Shown: positions 16,250 through 23,913, counted from the stretch's first letter. The stretch is 56,637 bases of DNA from DSWT01 sp035415725 (GCA_035415725.1 DAOOGN010000011.1:1-56637); one strand, 5' to 3'. The notes: a model not told the origin generated them from the sequence alone. Numbers and translations are program-made.

Positions 16250-16597
16250 TCAGACCTCCTCTATCAGATTTTCGGCCCCGGGAATGGCTCTGGCGTCCAT
16301 CTCCAGGGTCTCTGGAAGGGCGGCGGCATACCGCTGCAAAACCGCCATCTCCTCCGTTGTCAGGGTCGTGCGCAAGGCGTGATGGAGAGCGCCGCGCTGT
16401 AGAGCGAGGGTCCAGCACGCCCGCTGGCGGCACAGATAGGCGCCGCGGCCCTTCTGTTTCCCTGTTTCGTCCACCACCACGCCGCCTTCAGTGAGGCGGA
16501 CAACCCGTACCAGGTCCCGCTTCGCGCGTTGCATCCGACACGCGACGCATGTGCGTGCCGGAACATGTTTTTGTCGTGGCTGCCGTTTCTTTTTCAC
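16250..16597 (-). CDS. ylxR: YlxR family RNA-binding protein (DUF448)
   Basis: 115 residues from GTG 16597 with GGAG six bases upstream. The family core RTCVACR, then RDLVRVVR and GRGAYLCRQRACW, is complete. A Lys/Arg-rich N-terminus is followed by a short acidic C-terminus. YlxR/RnpM proteins bind RNA, and some modulate RNase P or transcription. The stop codon lies two bases before the infB ATG, so the pair is translationally coupled. An intrinsic terminator sits just upstream, between nusA and this gene. Confidence 0.92.
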   Translation of the reverse strand: MKKKRQPRQKHVPARTCVACRMQRAKRDLVRVVRLTEGGVVVDETGKQKGRGAYLCRQRACWTLALQRGALHHALRTTLTTEEMAVLQRYAAALPETLEMDARAIPGAENLIEEV

Positions 16598-16616
16598 CGT
16601 AGACTCCGCTTATAAA

Positions 16617-16650
16617 CACAAAAAGGACGCCAGCAGTCTGTCTGGCGTCC
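16617..16650 (-). terminator. Intrinsic terminator between nusA and ylxR
   Basis: On the minus strand, GGACGCCAG, an 8-base loop and CTGGCGTCC (stem 16625-16633 with 16642-16650), followed by TTTTTGTGTTTATA. The stem is perfect and the T-run is good. It lies 20 bases upstream of the ylxR start, so it would separate nusA from ylxR-infB expression or act as an attenuator. Confidence 0.8.
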
Positions 16651-16784
16651 CTCTTGTCCTCCCCTCTGGACAATGAGTATCCCGCTAGGATAATCTTAAT
16701 TCACGTCGTCTCTGCATCATCGATCGCATTTCCGACGGCAATCAGGACTTACAGCAAGACTGCATATCAATCACGGACCTAAAG

Positions 16785-18782
16785 CTAAAACTCATCCCCA
16801 AAATTATCCCACATGTCCTTGGGACGACGACGTTGGCGCACCACAAAGGTCTCACCGGTTTTGTCGTCATAAAGAACGGTGCGGCCTTTCTTCTTCTTGC
16901 GTTTGTCTTTGTTCTCGTCATCTTCCTCAAGGAGTTCATCATCCTCGAATACATTGACATAACTCTCGGCAAATTTTACCTGTTGGCCCTCTTCCGCTTC
17001 GGTCGCCTCCACCGTTGCGACCGTCACATCGGCCGTCACGGCCTCGGCGACTTCCGGCGCGGTTTCCGCTTCCCGCGCGACTTCTGTCTCTTCGACCTCG
17101 CCGCCGACCTTCTCAGTGGGGGCAACGGCTTCCACAGGCAGGACGGCGATGCTCTCAACCGCCGCTGTACCCTCGCTCTCACCGCCCGCACCGGCCTCTC
17201 CTACCACCGGCGCTTCCACTGCTGCGATGTATTGCAGACCGCTGGCGGCCATCGCGTCTTTGATCTCACGCAGCGCTTTGACGCCGATGCCTTCAATCAT
17301 CAACATGTCCTCATCGCCCAACGCCAGACGCTCCATCACGTCCCCGACGTTGCTCACACCACTGTTGATGAGGTGACTGTAGACCTTATCGGACAGGATG
17401 AGAGTCTTGAGGTCCTGCGCATACGCGGCGCGCGGCACGCTGGCCTGCGCTGCCTGTTGTGCCTTGCGGCGTTCGGCATTGGCCTTCTCTTGCGCCGAGC
17501 GCCGAGCGCGGGCCTGCCGTATGGCCGGACGGTCAGCATCGCGCCGGGTGATGATGGCCTGGCGCACAGCTTCCACCGTCGTTTTGATGATGCGGCGCTC
17601 TTCGTCAGTATAGGGATAGGGGTCGGTTTCGTGAGCGCGCATGATGGCGGCCAGGCGCGGAATGAAGGGCGCGGCGGTCTTGAGCGTATCCAGCAGCTCC
17701 GGCGTCGAGTTGACCTGTTCCAGCGCCCATAATGCGGCCTCGGTGGCCCCTTGGATGTCGATCCGCCAGCCGGTCAACTTCGCAGCTAGACGGGCGTTTT
17801 GCCCCGCCCGCCCGATCGCCAGCGAAAGTTGATCGTCCAACACGACGACCGAGGCGGTGCGCCCGCCGGGATTGTTCTCATCCAGGACGACGCTGAAGAC
17901 ATCTTTCATGCTTAGGGCATTGGCGATGAAAATCGCCGGGTCCTGATTCCATTCGATCACGTCGATGCGCTCGTCGTGCAGTTCGTTGGAAATCGTCTGG
18001 ATGCGAATGCCCCGCATGCCCACACAGGCGCCGACCGGATCAAGGCCGACCTGACGGCTGGAGACGGCGACTTTGGCGCGCACCCCCGCCTCGCGGGCCA
18101 CAGCGTTGATCTCAACCTGCCCGGCGCGAATTTCCGGCACTTCCAACTCCAAGAGCCGGCGCAACATCAACGGGTGACTGCGGCTGACGACGATTTCGGG
18201 ACCACGGGAGGTGCGCTTCACCTCCAGGACATAGACCCGGATCTTCTGATGGAGCATGTAATGTTCCCCTGGAATTTGTTCACGTCGGGGCATATGCGCT
18301 TCTTCAGTGCGTTCCAGGTGCAGGGTGACGCCGTGGGGGGCCACAGATTGAACCGTGCCGATGATGATTTCGTTTTCCTGACGGCTGAAACGGTTGAATT
18401 GACTTTCCCGCTCCGCTTCGCGCAGCCGCTGGGTGATCACCTGTTTGGCAGTCTGCGCGGCGATGCGGCCAAAGTTGTGCGGCGTCACATCCACCATCAA
18501 CAGCTCGTCGAGCTGGATGCCGGGCTGCAGACCGCGCGCCTCATTGAGCGTGATCTGGGTAAGGGGGTCTTCCACCGTTTCCACAGCTACCTTTTCCAGG
18601 AAGATGCGCGCCAAACCGGTCTCCAGACTGATATCAGCCGTGACGTTTTGCGTAGCGTCGACCTTCCAGTCGCGTCGGTAAGCGGTGACCAGCGCCGCGC
18701 GAACGGCGTCCAGTACAACCTCCCGTGGCAAACTATACTCAGCGCATATTTGATTGAACGCCAGGGAGAACTCACTTTTCAT
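16785..18782 (-). CDS. nusA: Transcription termination/antitermination factor NusA, long form
   Basis: 665 residues from ATG 18782, with GGGAGG 10 bases upstream. The in-frame GTG six codons earlier would bury that site. The N-terminal RNA-polymerase-binding domain (AFNQICAEYSLPREVVLDAV) is followed by S1 (GTVQSVAPHGVTLHLE), KH1 (GACVGMRGIRIQTI) and KH2 (AIGRAGQNARLAAKLTGW). After a basic linker there is one helix-hairpin-helix repeat (~455-505, MLMIEGIGVKALREIKDAM). The last ~150 residues are a Val/Glu/Ala-rich acidic stretch and a KDKRKKKKG basic patch ending in GDEF. This tail makes it far longer than the usual 350-500 residues. rimP, usually upstream, is absent here. Confidence 0.95.
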   Translation of the reverse strand: MKSEFSLAFNQICAEYSLPREVVLDAVRAALVTAYRRDWKVDATQNVTADISLETGLARIFLEKVAVETVEDPLTQITLNEARGLQPGIQLDELLMVDVTPHNFGRIAAQTAKQVITQRLREAERESQFNRFSRQENEIIIGTVQSVAPHGVTLHLERTEEAHMPRREQIPGEHYMLHQKIRVYVLEVKRTSRGPEIVVSRSHPLMLRRLLELEVPEIRAGQVEINAVAREAGVRAKVAVSSRQVGLDPVGACVGMRGIRIQTISNELHDERIDVIEWNQDPAIFIANALSMKDVFSVVLDENNPGGRTASVVVLDDQLSLAIGRAGQNARLAAKLTGWRIDIQGATEAALWALEQVNSTPELLDTLKTAAPFIPRLAAIMRAHETDPYPYTDEERRIIKTTVEAVRQAIITRRDADRPAIRQARARRSAQEKANAERRKAQQAAQASVPRAAYAQDLKTLILSDKVYSHLINSGVSNVGDVMERLALGDEDMLMIEGIGVKALREIKDAMAASGLQYIAAVEAPVVGEAGAGGESEGTAAVESIAVLPVEAVAPTEKVGGEVEETEVAREAETAPEVAEAVTADVTVATVEATEAEEGQQVKFAESYVNVFEDDELLEEDDENKDKRKKKKGRTVLYDDKTGETFVVRQRRRPKDMWDNFGDEF

Positions 18783-18824
18783 GACCCATCTGCCTCCCAC
18801 ATCTCGTCAAGTACAATCTACAAA

Positions 18825-18869
18825 GAAAAGTGGGGGGACTCCCCACTTTTCCAATGCGCGATGGCGCAT
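18825..18869 (-). promoter_or_regulatory. nusA leader with two hairpins
   Basis: Between the promoter and nusA the transcript would first form GATGCGC/GCGCAT (18854-18869), then an 11-bp stem GAAAAGTGGGG/CCCCACTTTTC (18825-18851) with T-rich sequence on its 3' side. The second resembles a weak intrinsic terminator, which would allow attenuation of nusA. The proposal is from structure alone. Confidence 0.4.
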
Positions 18870-18888
18870 CTACCTATCTTGTGCTAGG

Positions 18889-18917
18889 ATTATAACATAC
18901 TTATAAGGTTTACGCAA
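18889..18917 (-). promoter_or_regulatory. nusA: Promoter of the nusA operon
   Basis: On the minus strand, TTGCGT (18917-18912), a 17-base spacer and a perfect TATAAT (18894-18889). The start of transcription would fall near 18882, leaving a leader of about 100 bases before nusA. Confidence 0.7.
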
Positions 18918-18951
18918 GGGTTAGAATCGATTTGGGTGCAACACATCCCAA

Positions 18952-18988
18952 AGAAAACGCCCCGGAGGCCACAAAAACCATCCGGGGC
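18952..18988 (-). terminator. Terminator of the holin-family gene
   Basis: On the minus strand, GCCCCGGA, a 14-base loop and TCCGGGGC (18959-18966 with 18981-18988), followed by GTTTTCTTTGG. It lies about 50 bases after the stop at 19040 and insulates the nusA promoter. Confidence 0.7.
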
Positions 18989-19039
18989 ACTGATATGGAT
19001 GTTCTACGACGCTCCGTGCTTTAGCGCGGAGGACGCGCC

Positions 19040-19429
19040 TTAATGCTCTTGGTGTTTCTTGTGTTCGTCGTCGTCCTTCACAAAGGCGTTGAGCACGACG
19101 CTGACGATGCTGACGATGAGCGCGCCCCAGAACGCCGGCCAGAATCCGTCGATGTAGAAGCCCACGTGGAAGATGCTGTTCGCCACCCACGCCGACAGCA
19201 GCAACGTCAAAGCATTGACCACCAACGTGAACAGCCCCAGGGTGAGCAAAATCAAAGGACAGGTGAGGACTTTGAGCAGTGGGCGGACAAAGGCGTTGAT
19301 CAGCCCCAGAATCACCGCCATCACGGCATAGGCGACCCAGCCGCCGCCGTCGACATGGATGCCGGCCACCAGCCATGCCGCTACAAACAAAGACAAAGCG
19401 CTAATCGCCCAACGAATAATGAGTTTCAT
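19040..19429 (-). CDS. Four-span membrane protein, phage holin family IV-like (YvlD type)
   Basis: 129 residues. Four hydrophobic segments are evident: IRWAISALSLFVAAWLVAGI, VAYAVMAVILGLINAFV, LKVLTCPLILLTLGLFTLVV with NALTLLL, and FWGALIVSIVSVVLNAFV. The conserved NAFVRPLLKVLTCPLILLTLG matches the family. The tail is charged (KDDDEHKKHQEH). These are small, common membrane proteins of unknown role, and the holin name is historical. The gene is monocistronic, with its own terminator. Confidence 0.9.
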   Translation of the reverse strand: MKLIIRWAISALSLFVAAWLVAGIHVDGGGWVAYAVMAVILGLINAFVRPLLKVLTCPLILLTLGLFTLVVNALTLLLSAWVANSIFHVGFYIDGFWPAFWGALIVSIVSVVLNAFVKDDDEHKKHQEH

Positions 19430-19916
19430 GCTGTTCTCCTTATATTCTCCTTGTCCATAGTTGCCGCGGATTCAGAGTTCACCGCGGCGATAAAAACTCT
19501 GTGCCCTCTGGGATAGGAATTTTCAGCGGCACAGGTTCAGTTTATCTACGTACAGGATCACCGAAAGTTTCTTTTCTGCGGATCCTGGCAACTTGTTGGA
19601 GAGATTGAACGGTAAACTTTGAGTCTTGTGGACGTAGCCACTTTTTTAATGGCTTACCCTCTCTCCCCTTTCCCCCGCTTACGGGGGAAAGGGGAGAATT
19701 TTTTTGAGGGGGTCGCAGCCCGCCTGCAAAAACTCTTATTTTTTCTCCCCCTCCCCAGTCTGCTGGGGGGGCAGGGGGAGGAGAAATCTCCCCACAGCCC
19801 ACAGGACTCACAGAACTAAACGGTTACATTGCATGACATCCCCCCAAGGGACAACGGAATCCCGAACTTGTTCGGGCATGCCCCCTATAGCCGACCGTGC
19901 CTGCCCCCGTCGGGGC
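19430..19916. other. Repeat-filled gap of ~490 bases
   Basis: No credible gene. 19463-19505 resembles the 'CTCTGTGAACTCTGGG' repeat family. 19663-19700 is a long hairpin with a T-run, and 19746-19790 is a second imperfect CTCC/GGAG palindrome. These belong to the same class as the palindromic parts of the composite repeats at 21914, 23243 and 56446. Confidence 0.6.
19663..19705 (+). terminator. Long palindrome with T-run
   Basis: CTCCCCTTTCCCCCG, loop CTTA, CGGGGGAAAGGGGAG (19663-19677 with 19682-19696), then AATTTTTTTG. This is a 15-bp perfect stem. It looks like a plus-strand terminator, but no plus-strand gene precedes it, so it is more likely a repeat palindrome. Confidence 0.5.
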
Positions 19917-20819
19917 TTACGGTGGCGCGGTCGAAGACCGGCTACGGCGAGTCGCTCTGATCGCAGCCGGTTCATAGGCCACCGGCAGCGCACAACATGC
20001 GTCGAATGAGACAATCTCGTACCCCGCGTCGCGGGCATAGCGCAGCGTCTTCGGCGACGGCAGTTCCATCCGCACGACGCCCGCCTGCAGCGCCGCCCGT
20101 TCAAGGGCCTCGCGGAGAGGACGGGTGCGTGGACGCATGCAGCCGAGCGCGCTCTCCGCTTCCGGGAACAGCACCTTGATTTCAGTGACGACGTGCGCCA
20201 CGGCCTCCGGCCCCGGCGCGGGCGCGTCCGCCAGTGGGGTGCCACGGGTCGGCGCGAAGACGATGACGACGATGGTGTGCGGCGCGGCACCTGCTGCCGC
20301 GATCGGGCGCAGCAGCCCGGCTTCGTCGCCGTTGTAGACGGTGACATGCGGCACGACGTCGATCCCGGCGGCGCGCAGGGTATGGTAGGCGGCGATGAAG
20401 TCGGCAGTGGTGGTGTCCAGGCCGAGCACGCGCTGCATCACTTCGTCGCTTGGAATGTCCAGGGAGGCGAAGTCCACGGCACCTGCCAATTTTTGCGCCG
20501 TGGCGGCGTCGATCAAGCCGGGATGCAGGTTGAGGATCAGTCCCGTCTCCTGCTTGACCTGCCGGATGGCGTCGGCCATTGCGGCCAGGTTGAGGAGCGC
20601 CCCGCCCGTGTCCGATCCGCCGCTTAACAGCGCGCCAACGGCGCCGTTCTGCTGCAGAACGCGGCAACGTTCCCACAGCGCCTCCGGCGTTTCTGCGGAC
20701 AGCATCCCGCCAAGGTAGGTGGCGTTGCAGTGGCGACAGTGCAGTTCGCATGCCGCGCCGGAAAGCGAGAGCGGCGGAAACCTGGGAAGCGGGGAGTAGA
20801 TCTTGAGCCGCACCGTCAC
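19917..20819 (-). CDS. lipS2: Radical SAM protein, probable lipoyl synthase component LipS2
   Basis: 300 residues from GTG 20819, which overlaps the previous stop as GTGA. The 4Fe-4S motif CELHCRHC (C24, C28, C31) is followed by a TIM-barrel-like sequence with GGSDTGG. A C-terminal region holds conserved-looking Cys residues (LGCMRP and DACCALP) that could bind an auxiliary cluster. The family belongs to the two-protein lipoyl synthase described in archaea and many bacteria, where LipS1 and LipS2 together insert two sulfurs into octanoyl chains. Its coupling to the split ligase supports that role. Which of the two radical SAM genes is LipS1 and which LipS2 is my assignment from fold. The Arg/Ser-rich C-terminus is atypical. 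Confidence 0.72.
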   Translation of the reverse strand: MTVRLKIYSPLPRFPPLSLSGAACELHCRHCNATYLGGMLSAETPEALWERCRVLQQNGAVGALLSGGSDTGGALLNLAAMADAIRQVKQETGLILNLHPGLIDAATAQKLAGAVDFASLDIPSDEVMQRVLGLDTTTADFIAAYHTLRAAGIDVVPHVTVYNGDEAGLLRPIAAAGAAPHTIVVIVFAPTRGTPLADAPAPGPEAVAHVVTEIKVLFPEAESALGCMRPRTRPLREALERAALQAGVVRMELPSPKTLRYARDAGYEIVSFDACCALPVAYEPAAIRATRRSRSSTAPP

Positions 20820-21112
20820 GCCGCCTTCAGCAACGCCGCGACGACATCATCCACGTCCGCACCTACCACTTGGACCTCACCGGCAAAAAACGCTTCCACC
20901 CGTGCACGCAGCGCCGTTTCGTCCAACAGCACGCCAGTCAACAGGCGTTCAAGGTCTTCGATGGCCTCTTCGGGGTGCATAAAGAAGTCGCCGGTGAGTT
21001 CGATGGTCTGGATAAGCGGCGGTGCATCGGCACTCACCGTCATCCGCACGCGCCATAGCTTGCCGCCGCCGGCCTTATAATCAGCGCTTAAAGTTCCAGG
21101 TTGGGTTGGCAT
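20816..21112 (-). CDS. Lipoate-protein ligase accessory subunit (sLplB, C-terminal domain as a separate protein)
   Basis: 98 residues from ATG 21112, overlapping the end of the catalytic subunit by 32 bases. The YKAGGGKLWRV motif and the DFFMHPEEAIEDLERLLTGV helix match the stand-alone C-terminal accessory domain of bipartite lipoate ligases such as that of Thermoplasma. It is needed for adenylation of lipoate or octanoate. In the split (sLpl) systems it pairs with the gene just upstream. The LipS2 gene begins within its stop codon. Confidence 0.85.
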   Translation of the reverse strand: MPTQPGTLSADYKAGGGKLWRVRMTVSADAPPLIQTIELTGDFFMHPEEAIEDLERLLTGVLLDETALRARVEAFFAGEVQVVGADVDDVVAALLKAA

Positions 21113-21851
21113 AACGTTCCTCCTTGATGCGCCCGGCGAGCGCCCATTCGGCAGCGCTTGCCGTTCCCGGTGACAAATGAATGTCCAATATCTCGGTAAA
21201 GCCGGCGACCATCGCCTGGATGACGGCGTCTTTATCCACCGTCCCAACCTCGCGGCGGATGGATGTCACCCGCTCCGCGACGCCCTGGATGAGCTTGTCG
21301 CGGATTTTTTCGTTGGGAACTTTGAGCAGTGAGAACATCAGCGGCGGGTTTACATCACACAACAGCGTGCCGTGTTGCAGGATGCCGCCGAAGCGCCGCG
21401 TCTGCGCGTTGCCTGAAATCTTCTTCCCCTTCACGAGGATGTCGTTGATCGGCTCGAATTCCGCGTCCAGGCCGAGCCGCCGGAAGCCCGCGATCAATCC
21501 GCCGCACAGCAGAGTGTAAGAATCCAGCACCTTTTTGGGGATGCCGGGGTAGTCATCCTTGACTGCCAGCGAGTACGTGATTTCACCATCGTGAGCGTGA
21601 AAGACCGCGCCACCGCCGGTGAGTCGGCGGATAACGTCCACGCCCTTCTCGCGGCACACGTCCAGGTCCGCTTCCTGTTCGATGCCCTGGAAGTAGCCGA
21701 TGGACACCGCCGACGGGTTCCAGCCGTAAAAGCGCAGCGTGGCCGGCGACGTGCCCGCTGCCACACAGCGCAAAATCGCCTCGTCCAGCGCCATGTTGTC
21801 GAACGCCCGCATGTCGCCGGTCAGCAACAGCCGCCATTCTTGTTGAGCCAT
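21081..21851 (-). CDS. Lipoate/octanoate-protein ligase catalytic subunit (sLplA)
   Basis: 256 residues from ATG 21851 with a GGAGGTGGT site. The BPL/LplA/LipB fold is shown by MALDEAILRCV, the glycine loop RRLTGGGAVFH and the lysine-bearing DILVKGKKISGNAQTRR. A C-terminal accessory domain is missing from this protein and is supplied by the next gene. It attaches lipoate or octanoate to lipoyl domains of 2-oxoacid dehydrogenases or glycine cleavage H protein. Neighbouring radical SAM genes suggest the attached octanoyl group is then converted to lipoyl. Confidence 0.88.
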   Translation of the reverse strand: MAQQEWRLLLTGDMRAFDNMALDEAILRCVAAGTSPATLRFYGWNPSAVSIGYFQGIEQEADLDVCREKGVDVIRRLTGGGAVFHAHDGEITYSLAVKDDYPGIPKKVLDSYTLLCGGLIAGFRRLGLDAEFEPINDILVKGKKISGNAQTRRFGGILQHGTLLCDVNPPLMFSLLKVPNEKIRDKLIQGVAERVTSIRREVGTVDKDAVIQAMVAGFTEILDIHLSPGTASAAEWALAGRIKEERYANPTWNFKR

Positions 21852-21913
21852 ACCACCTCCAGTACTGACTAAAGTTTCTTGTATCTATTCAGGCCGGTCA
21901 ACCTGGCGAAACA

Positions 21914-22146
21914 ACTTATTCCATACCGGATTTGGCGTGGATTTTGGTATGCCAGGCACTTTTGAATGACGAGATAGGCGTGTTTCTATCAGCCCATTCC
22001 CCCTCTTTCTCGCCCCCTTCTTCCCCGCTTGCGGGAGAGAAGGAGGTTGGGGGATGAGAAGGCCAGCGCCTATAGCCAAAGTGTCAACCCATGAGGCACC
22101 CTCCCCAAAGTCCCGTTCGCCACCTGGCAAGAGCGGCTGAATAGTT
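21914..22146. repeat. Composite palindromic repeat, copy 1
   Basis: Starts near ACTTATTCC, contains GGTATGCCAGGCACTTTTGA, a CCCCGCTTGCGGG palindrome and TATAGCC. It ends with the 48-base core at 22099-22146 (CCCTCCCCAAAGTCCCGTTC to GGCTGAATAGTT). The same order occurs at 23243-23676. It splits the LipS1 gene from the sLplA gene by about 350 bases without a gene. Confidence 0.75.
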
Positions 22147-22201
22147 TCTCTTTCCATGTCAGCAGATTGAGCAGATTGGTTTAGCAACGGTCAAAGATCT
22201 G

Positions 22202-23164
22202 CTAAATCGGCTGCTGAGCAAGATAGTGCCGCAGGGCCTCGCGGGCGGCGGATTTTTCGTCGTCGGTGAGAGGGACGGGATGATTATACATCGCGCCGCC
22301 GGGCCGCTCGTTGTACATCGGGCGATTGCAGTGGGGACAGCCGCTGGTGCGGAAGGGCGTCCCGGCCTCGATGGTGTGCTCCAGCACCGCCGCATCAACG
22401 TTGAGCGATGTGAGCTTGCCGCCAGCGAAGGTCATATCCTCCACCCGCGCCAGGTCGTGGACGATCAGGGAGCGAGCGAGTTGCAGGGCGCGATACCGTT
22501 CGAGCGGCGGTGGATCGCAAGTCAATGCCGTCCCCCGCACCGGCGTGAAGGCGAACAGCGCGAGGGTGCAGCCTTTGTCGTGGAACGTCTGGAATGCCTG
22601 CACCAATTCTTCGTCGGTCTCCCCCAGCCCGGCGATGCAATGCACCGAACCGACGCCGAAAACCTCAATCGTATCATCCACGAATTGCATGGAGCGCTGC
22701 CAGCTAAAGCCCGGCTTTATGGCGTTGAACAGTGTCTCGGTCGCGCAGTCCAGCCCCACCCCCACGCGCTCCACGCCGGCCTCTTTGAGCGCGATGAGCC
22801 GGTCTTTGTCCACGGGGTTCATGCAGACCGACAGAGGCGCGTCGGAAGCGGCTTTGAGCTGGCGCACGGTCGTCAGGAGATCGGGCAGCAGGTCGGGGTA
22901 CAGCAAGGTCTGGATGCACAGCCGCCGCACGTCGTCATTTGCCCGCAACCTTTCGAGCACAGCGGAAAGGTCGAACTCAGGCCAGATGACGCGCGAGAGC
23001 CGTTGGTGGTCCGCATCGCTGTGCCGGGACTGCGTGCAAAACCGGCACGCGCCCAGGCACGTCTCGCCGAGCAGGGTGTAGATGGTCGTCGGCGGCGCCG
23101 CCATCTTCGCGGAGCGTAATCCAAGCTGCACCGCCGAACCGATGCTGAGCCGAATGTGCGTCAC
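22202..23164 (-). CDS. lipS1: Radical SAM protein, probable lipoyl synthase component LipS1
   Basis: 320 residues from GTG 23164. A TTG at 23194 is open too, but a TATAAT at 23202-23197 would start transcription right there. The motif CLGACRFC is followed by a BioB/Elp3-like barrel (VGLDCATETLFNAIKPG, VHCIAGLGETDEELV). The C-terminus carries SGCPHCNRPMYNERP, a Cys pair plausible for an auxiliary cluster. Biotin-synthase-like folds insert sulfur, which fits LipS1. The gene heads the co-directional set LipS1, sLplA, sLplB, LipS2. A canonical LipA or LipB is not in the window. Confidence 0.75.
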   Translation of the reverse strand: MTHIRLSIGSAVQLGLRSAKMAAPPTTIYTLLGETCLGACRFCTQSRHSDADHQRLSRVIWPEFDLSAVLERLRANDDVRRLCIQTLLYPDLLPDLLTTVRQLKAASDAPLSVCMNPVDKDRLIALKEAGVERVGVGLDCATETLFNAIKPGFSWQRSMQFVDDTIEVFGVGSVHCIAGLGETDEELVQAFQTFHDKGCTLALFAFTPVRGTALTCDPPPLERYRALQLARSLIVHDLARVEDMTFAGGKLTSLNVDAAVLEHTIEAGTPFRTSGCPHCNRPMYNERPGGAMYNHPVPLTDDEKSAAREALRHYLAQQPI

Positions 23165-23196
23165 CGTTGATGATACTTTGTCATTCAGAAACAAGA

Positions 23197-23202
23197 ATTA
23201 TA
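23197..23202 (-). promoter_or_regulatory. -10 box before the LipS1 gene
   Basis: TATAAT on the minus strand. A convincing -35 is not seen at 16-18 bases. Transcription from it would begin near 23190 and supports the GTG start at 23164. Confidence 0.4.
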
Positions 23203-23242
23203 GAACTGTCCAAATTATGAATGATGCCGACCGAGGGCTGAA

Positions 23243-23676
23243 GCTTATTCCCTAGAGTAGGTTTGGTGCTCATTTTGGTATGCCAGGTGCTTTTGGATGA
23301 CAAGATATAGGACTTACGCAAATTTCCGTTTGTAGTGGCGGCTTCAGCCGTTCTTAGCTCCTAAGAGACGCCTGAAGGCGTCACTACAAATCCTCCGCCG
23401 CTTGATTCGAGCCAGGCTTGCGTAAGTCCTGGATATTCGTGTTTCTATAAAACTCATCCCCTCTTCCCCAGAAAAAGGGGGGCTTTTTTTGTAGGGGGTG
23501 TGGGGGGCAGCGAAGCCACCCCCCACACCCTCACTTTTTCGCTCCCTGCTCCTCCGCTGGCGGGGGAGCAGGGAGTTGGGGGGATGAGAGGGTCAGCACA
23601 TATAGCCGCAGTGTCAATCCATGCTGCACCCTCCCCAAAGTCCCGTTCGCCACCTGGCAAGGGTGGCTGAATAGTT
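23243..23676. repeat. Composite palindromic repeat, copy 2, carrying a MITE
   Basis: Colinear with copy 1 at 21914-22146 but longer. A 123-base inverted-repeat element is inserted at 23309-23431. An extra GC palindrome lies at 23496-23530 (GGGTGTGGGGGG pairing with CCCCCCACACCC), similar in sequence order to 56584-56620. The 48-base core is at 23629-23676. Confidence 0.75.
23304..23436. mobile_element. 123-bp MITE, copy A, with target duplication
   Basis: Element 23309-23431 has 13-base terminal inverted repeats AGGACTTACGCAA / TTGCGTAAGTCCT. It is flanked by GATAT at 23304-23308 and 23432-23436. Internally, TTTGTAGTG and CACTACAAA form a second inverted pair. No coding capacity. Copy 1 of the composite repeat shows the matching uninterrupted site. 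A near-identical copy in the other orientation lies at 48044-48166. Confidence 0.85.
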
Positions 23677-23685
23677 ACTATTAAT

Positions 23686-23717
23686 GAGAACGCCTCAGCT
23701 TGTACTGAGGCGTTCTC
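23686..23717. terminator. 13-bp hairpin after tRNA-Glu
   Basis: GAGAACGCCTCAG, loop CTTGTA, CTGAGGCGTTCTC: a perfect stem 19 bases beyond the 3' end of the tRNA on the minus strand. The following bases (ATTAATAG) are AT-rich but not a T-run, so it may be a terminator or a processing stop. Confidence 0.5.
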
Positions 23718-23735
23718 GTATGCAACCATCTCAGG

Positions 23736-23810
23736 TGCCCTCAACGGGATTCGAACCCATGTACCAGGCTTGAAAGGCCTGTGTCCTAGACCTGGCTAGA
23801 CGATGAGGGC
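23736..23810 (-). tRNA. tRNA-Glu (UUC)
   Basis: A 75-base cloverleaf on the minus strand. Acceptor GCCCTCA pairs with TGAGGGC and the discriminator is A. The D arm is GTCT...GGAC. Anticodon arm CAGGC-CTTTCAA-GCCTG has anticodon TTC, and the T arm is ATGGG-TTCGAAT-CCCGT. CCA is not encoded. It decodes GAA/GAG, and tRNA-Glu is also the substrate for tetrapyrrole synthesis by the C5 route. Confidence 0.96.
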
Positions 23811-23901
23811 TGATGGAGAAAATTGTAACACAAAGCATGGGACTGTCAAGCGCGTTTTTTTCTGCATTTTATCAATCGTTCGTCATTTGGTATGGATATG
23901 G

Positions 23902-23907
23902 TAAAAT
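23902..23907 (+). promoter_or_regulatory. -10 box for a probably leaderless membrane-protein gene
   Basis: TAAAAT ends seven bases before the GTG at 23914, so transcription would begin at or next to the start codon. A weak -35 (TTCGTC, 23879-23884) is 17 bases upstream. No ribosome site is visible. Confidence 0.4.
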
Positions 23908-23913
23908 AACCCT

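Noticed and set aside
16248..16433. N-terminal extension of IF-2 upstream of ATG 16247
   Set aside because: It would lie inside ylxR in another frame and ignore the AGGAGG site at 16247.
23446..23744. ORF spanning the composite repeat (96 codons, minus)
   Set aside because: Entirely inside repeat and palindromic sequence next to the tRNA.
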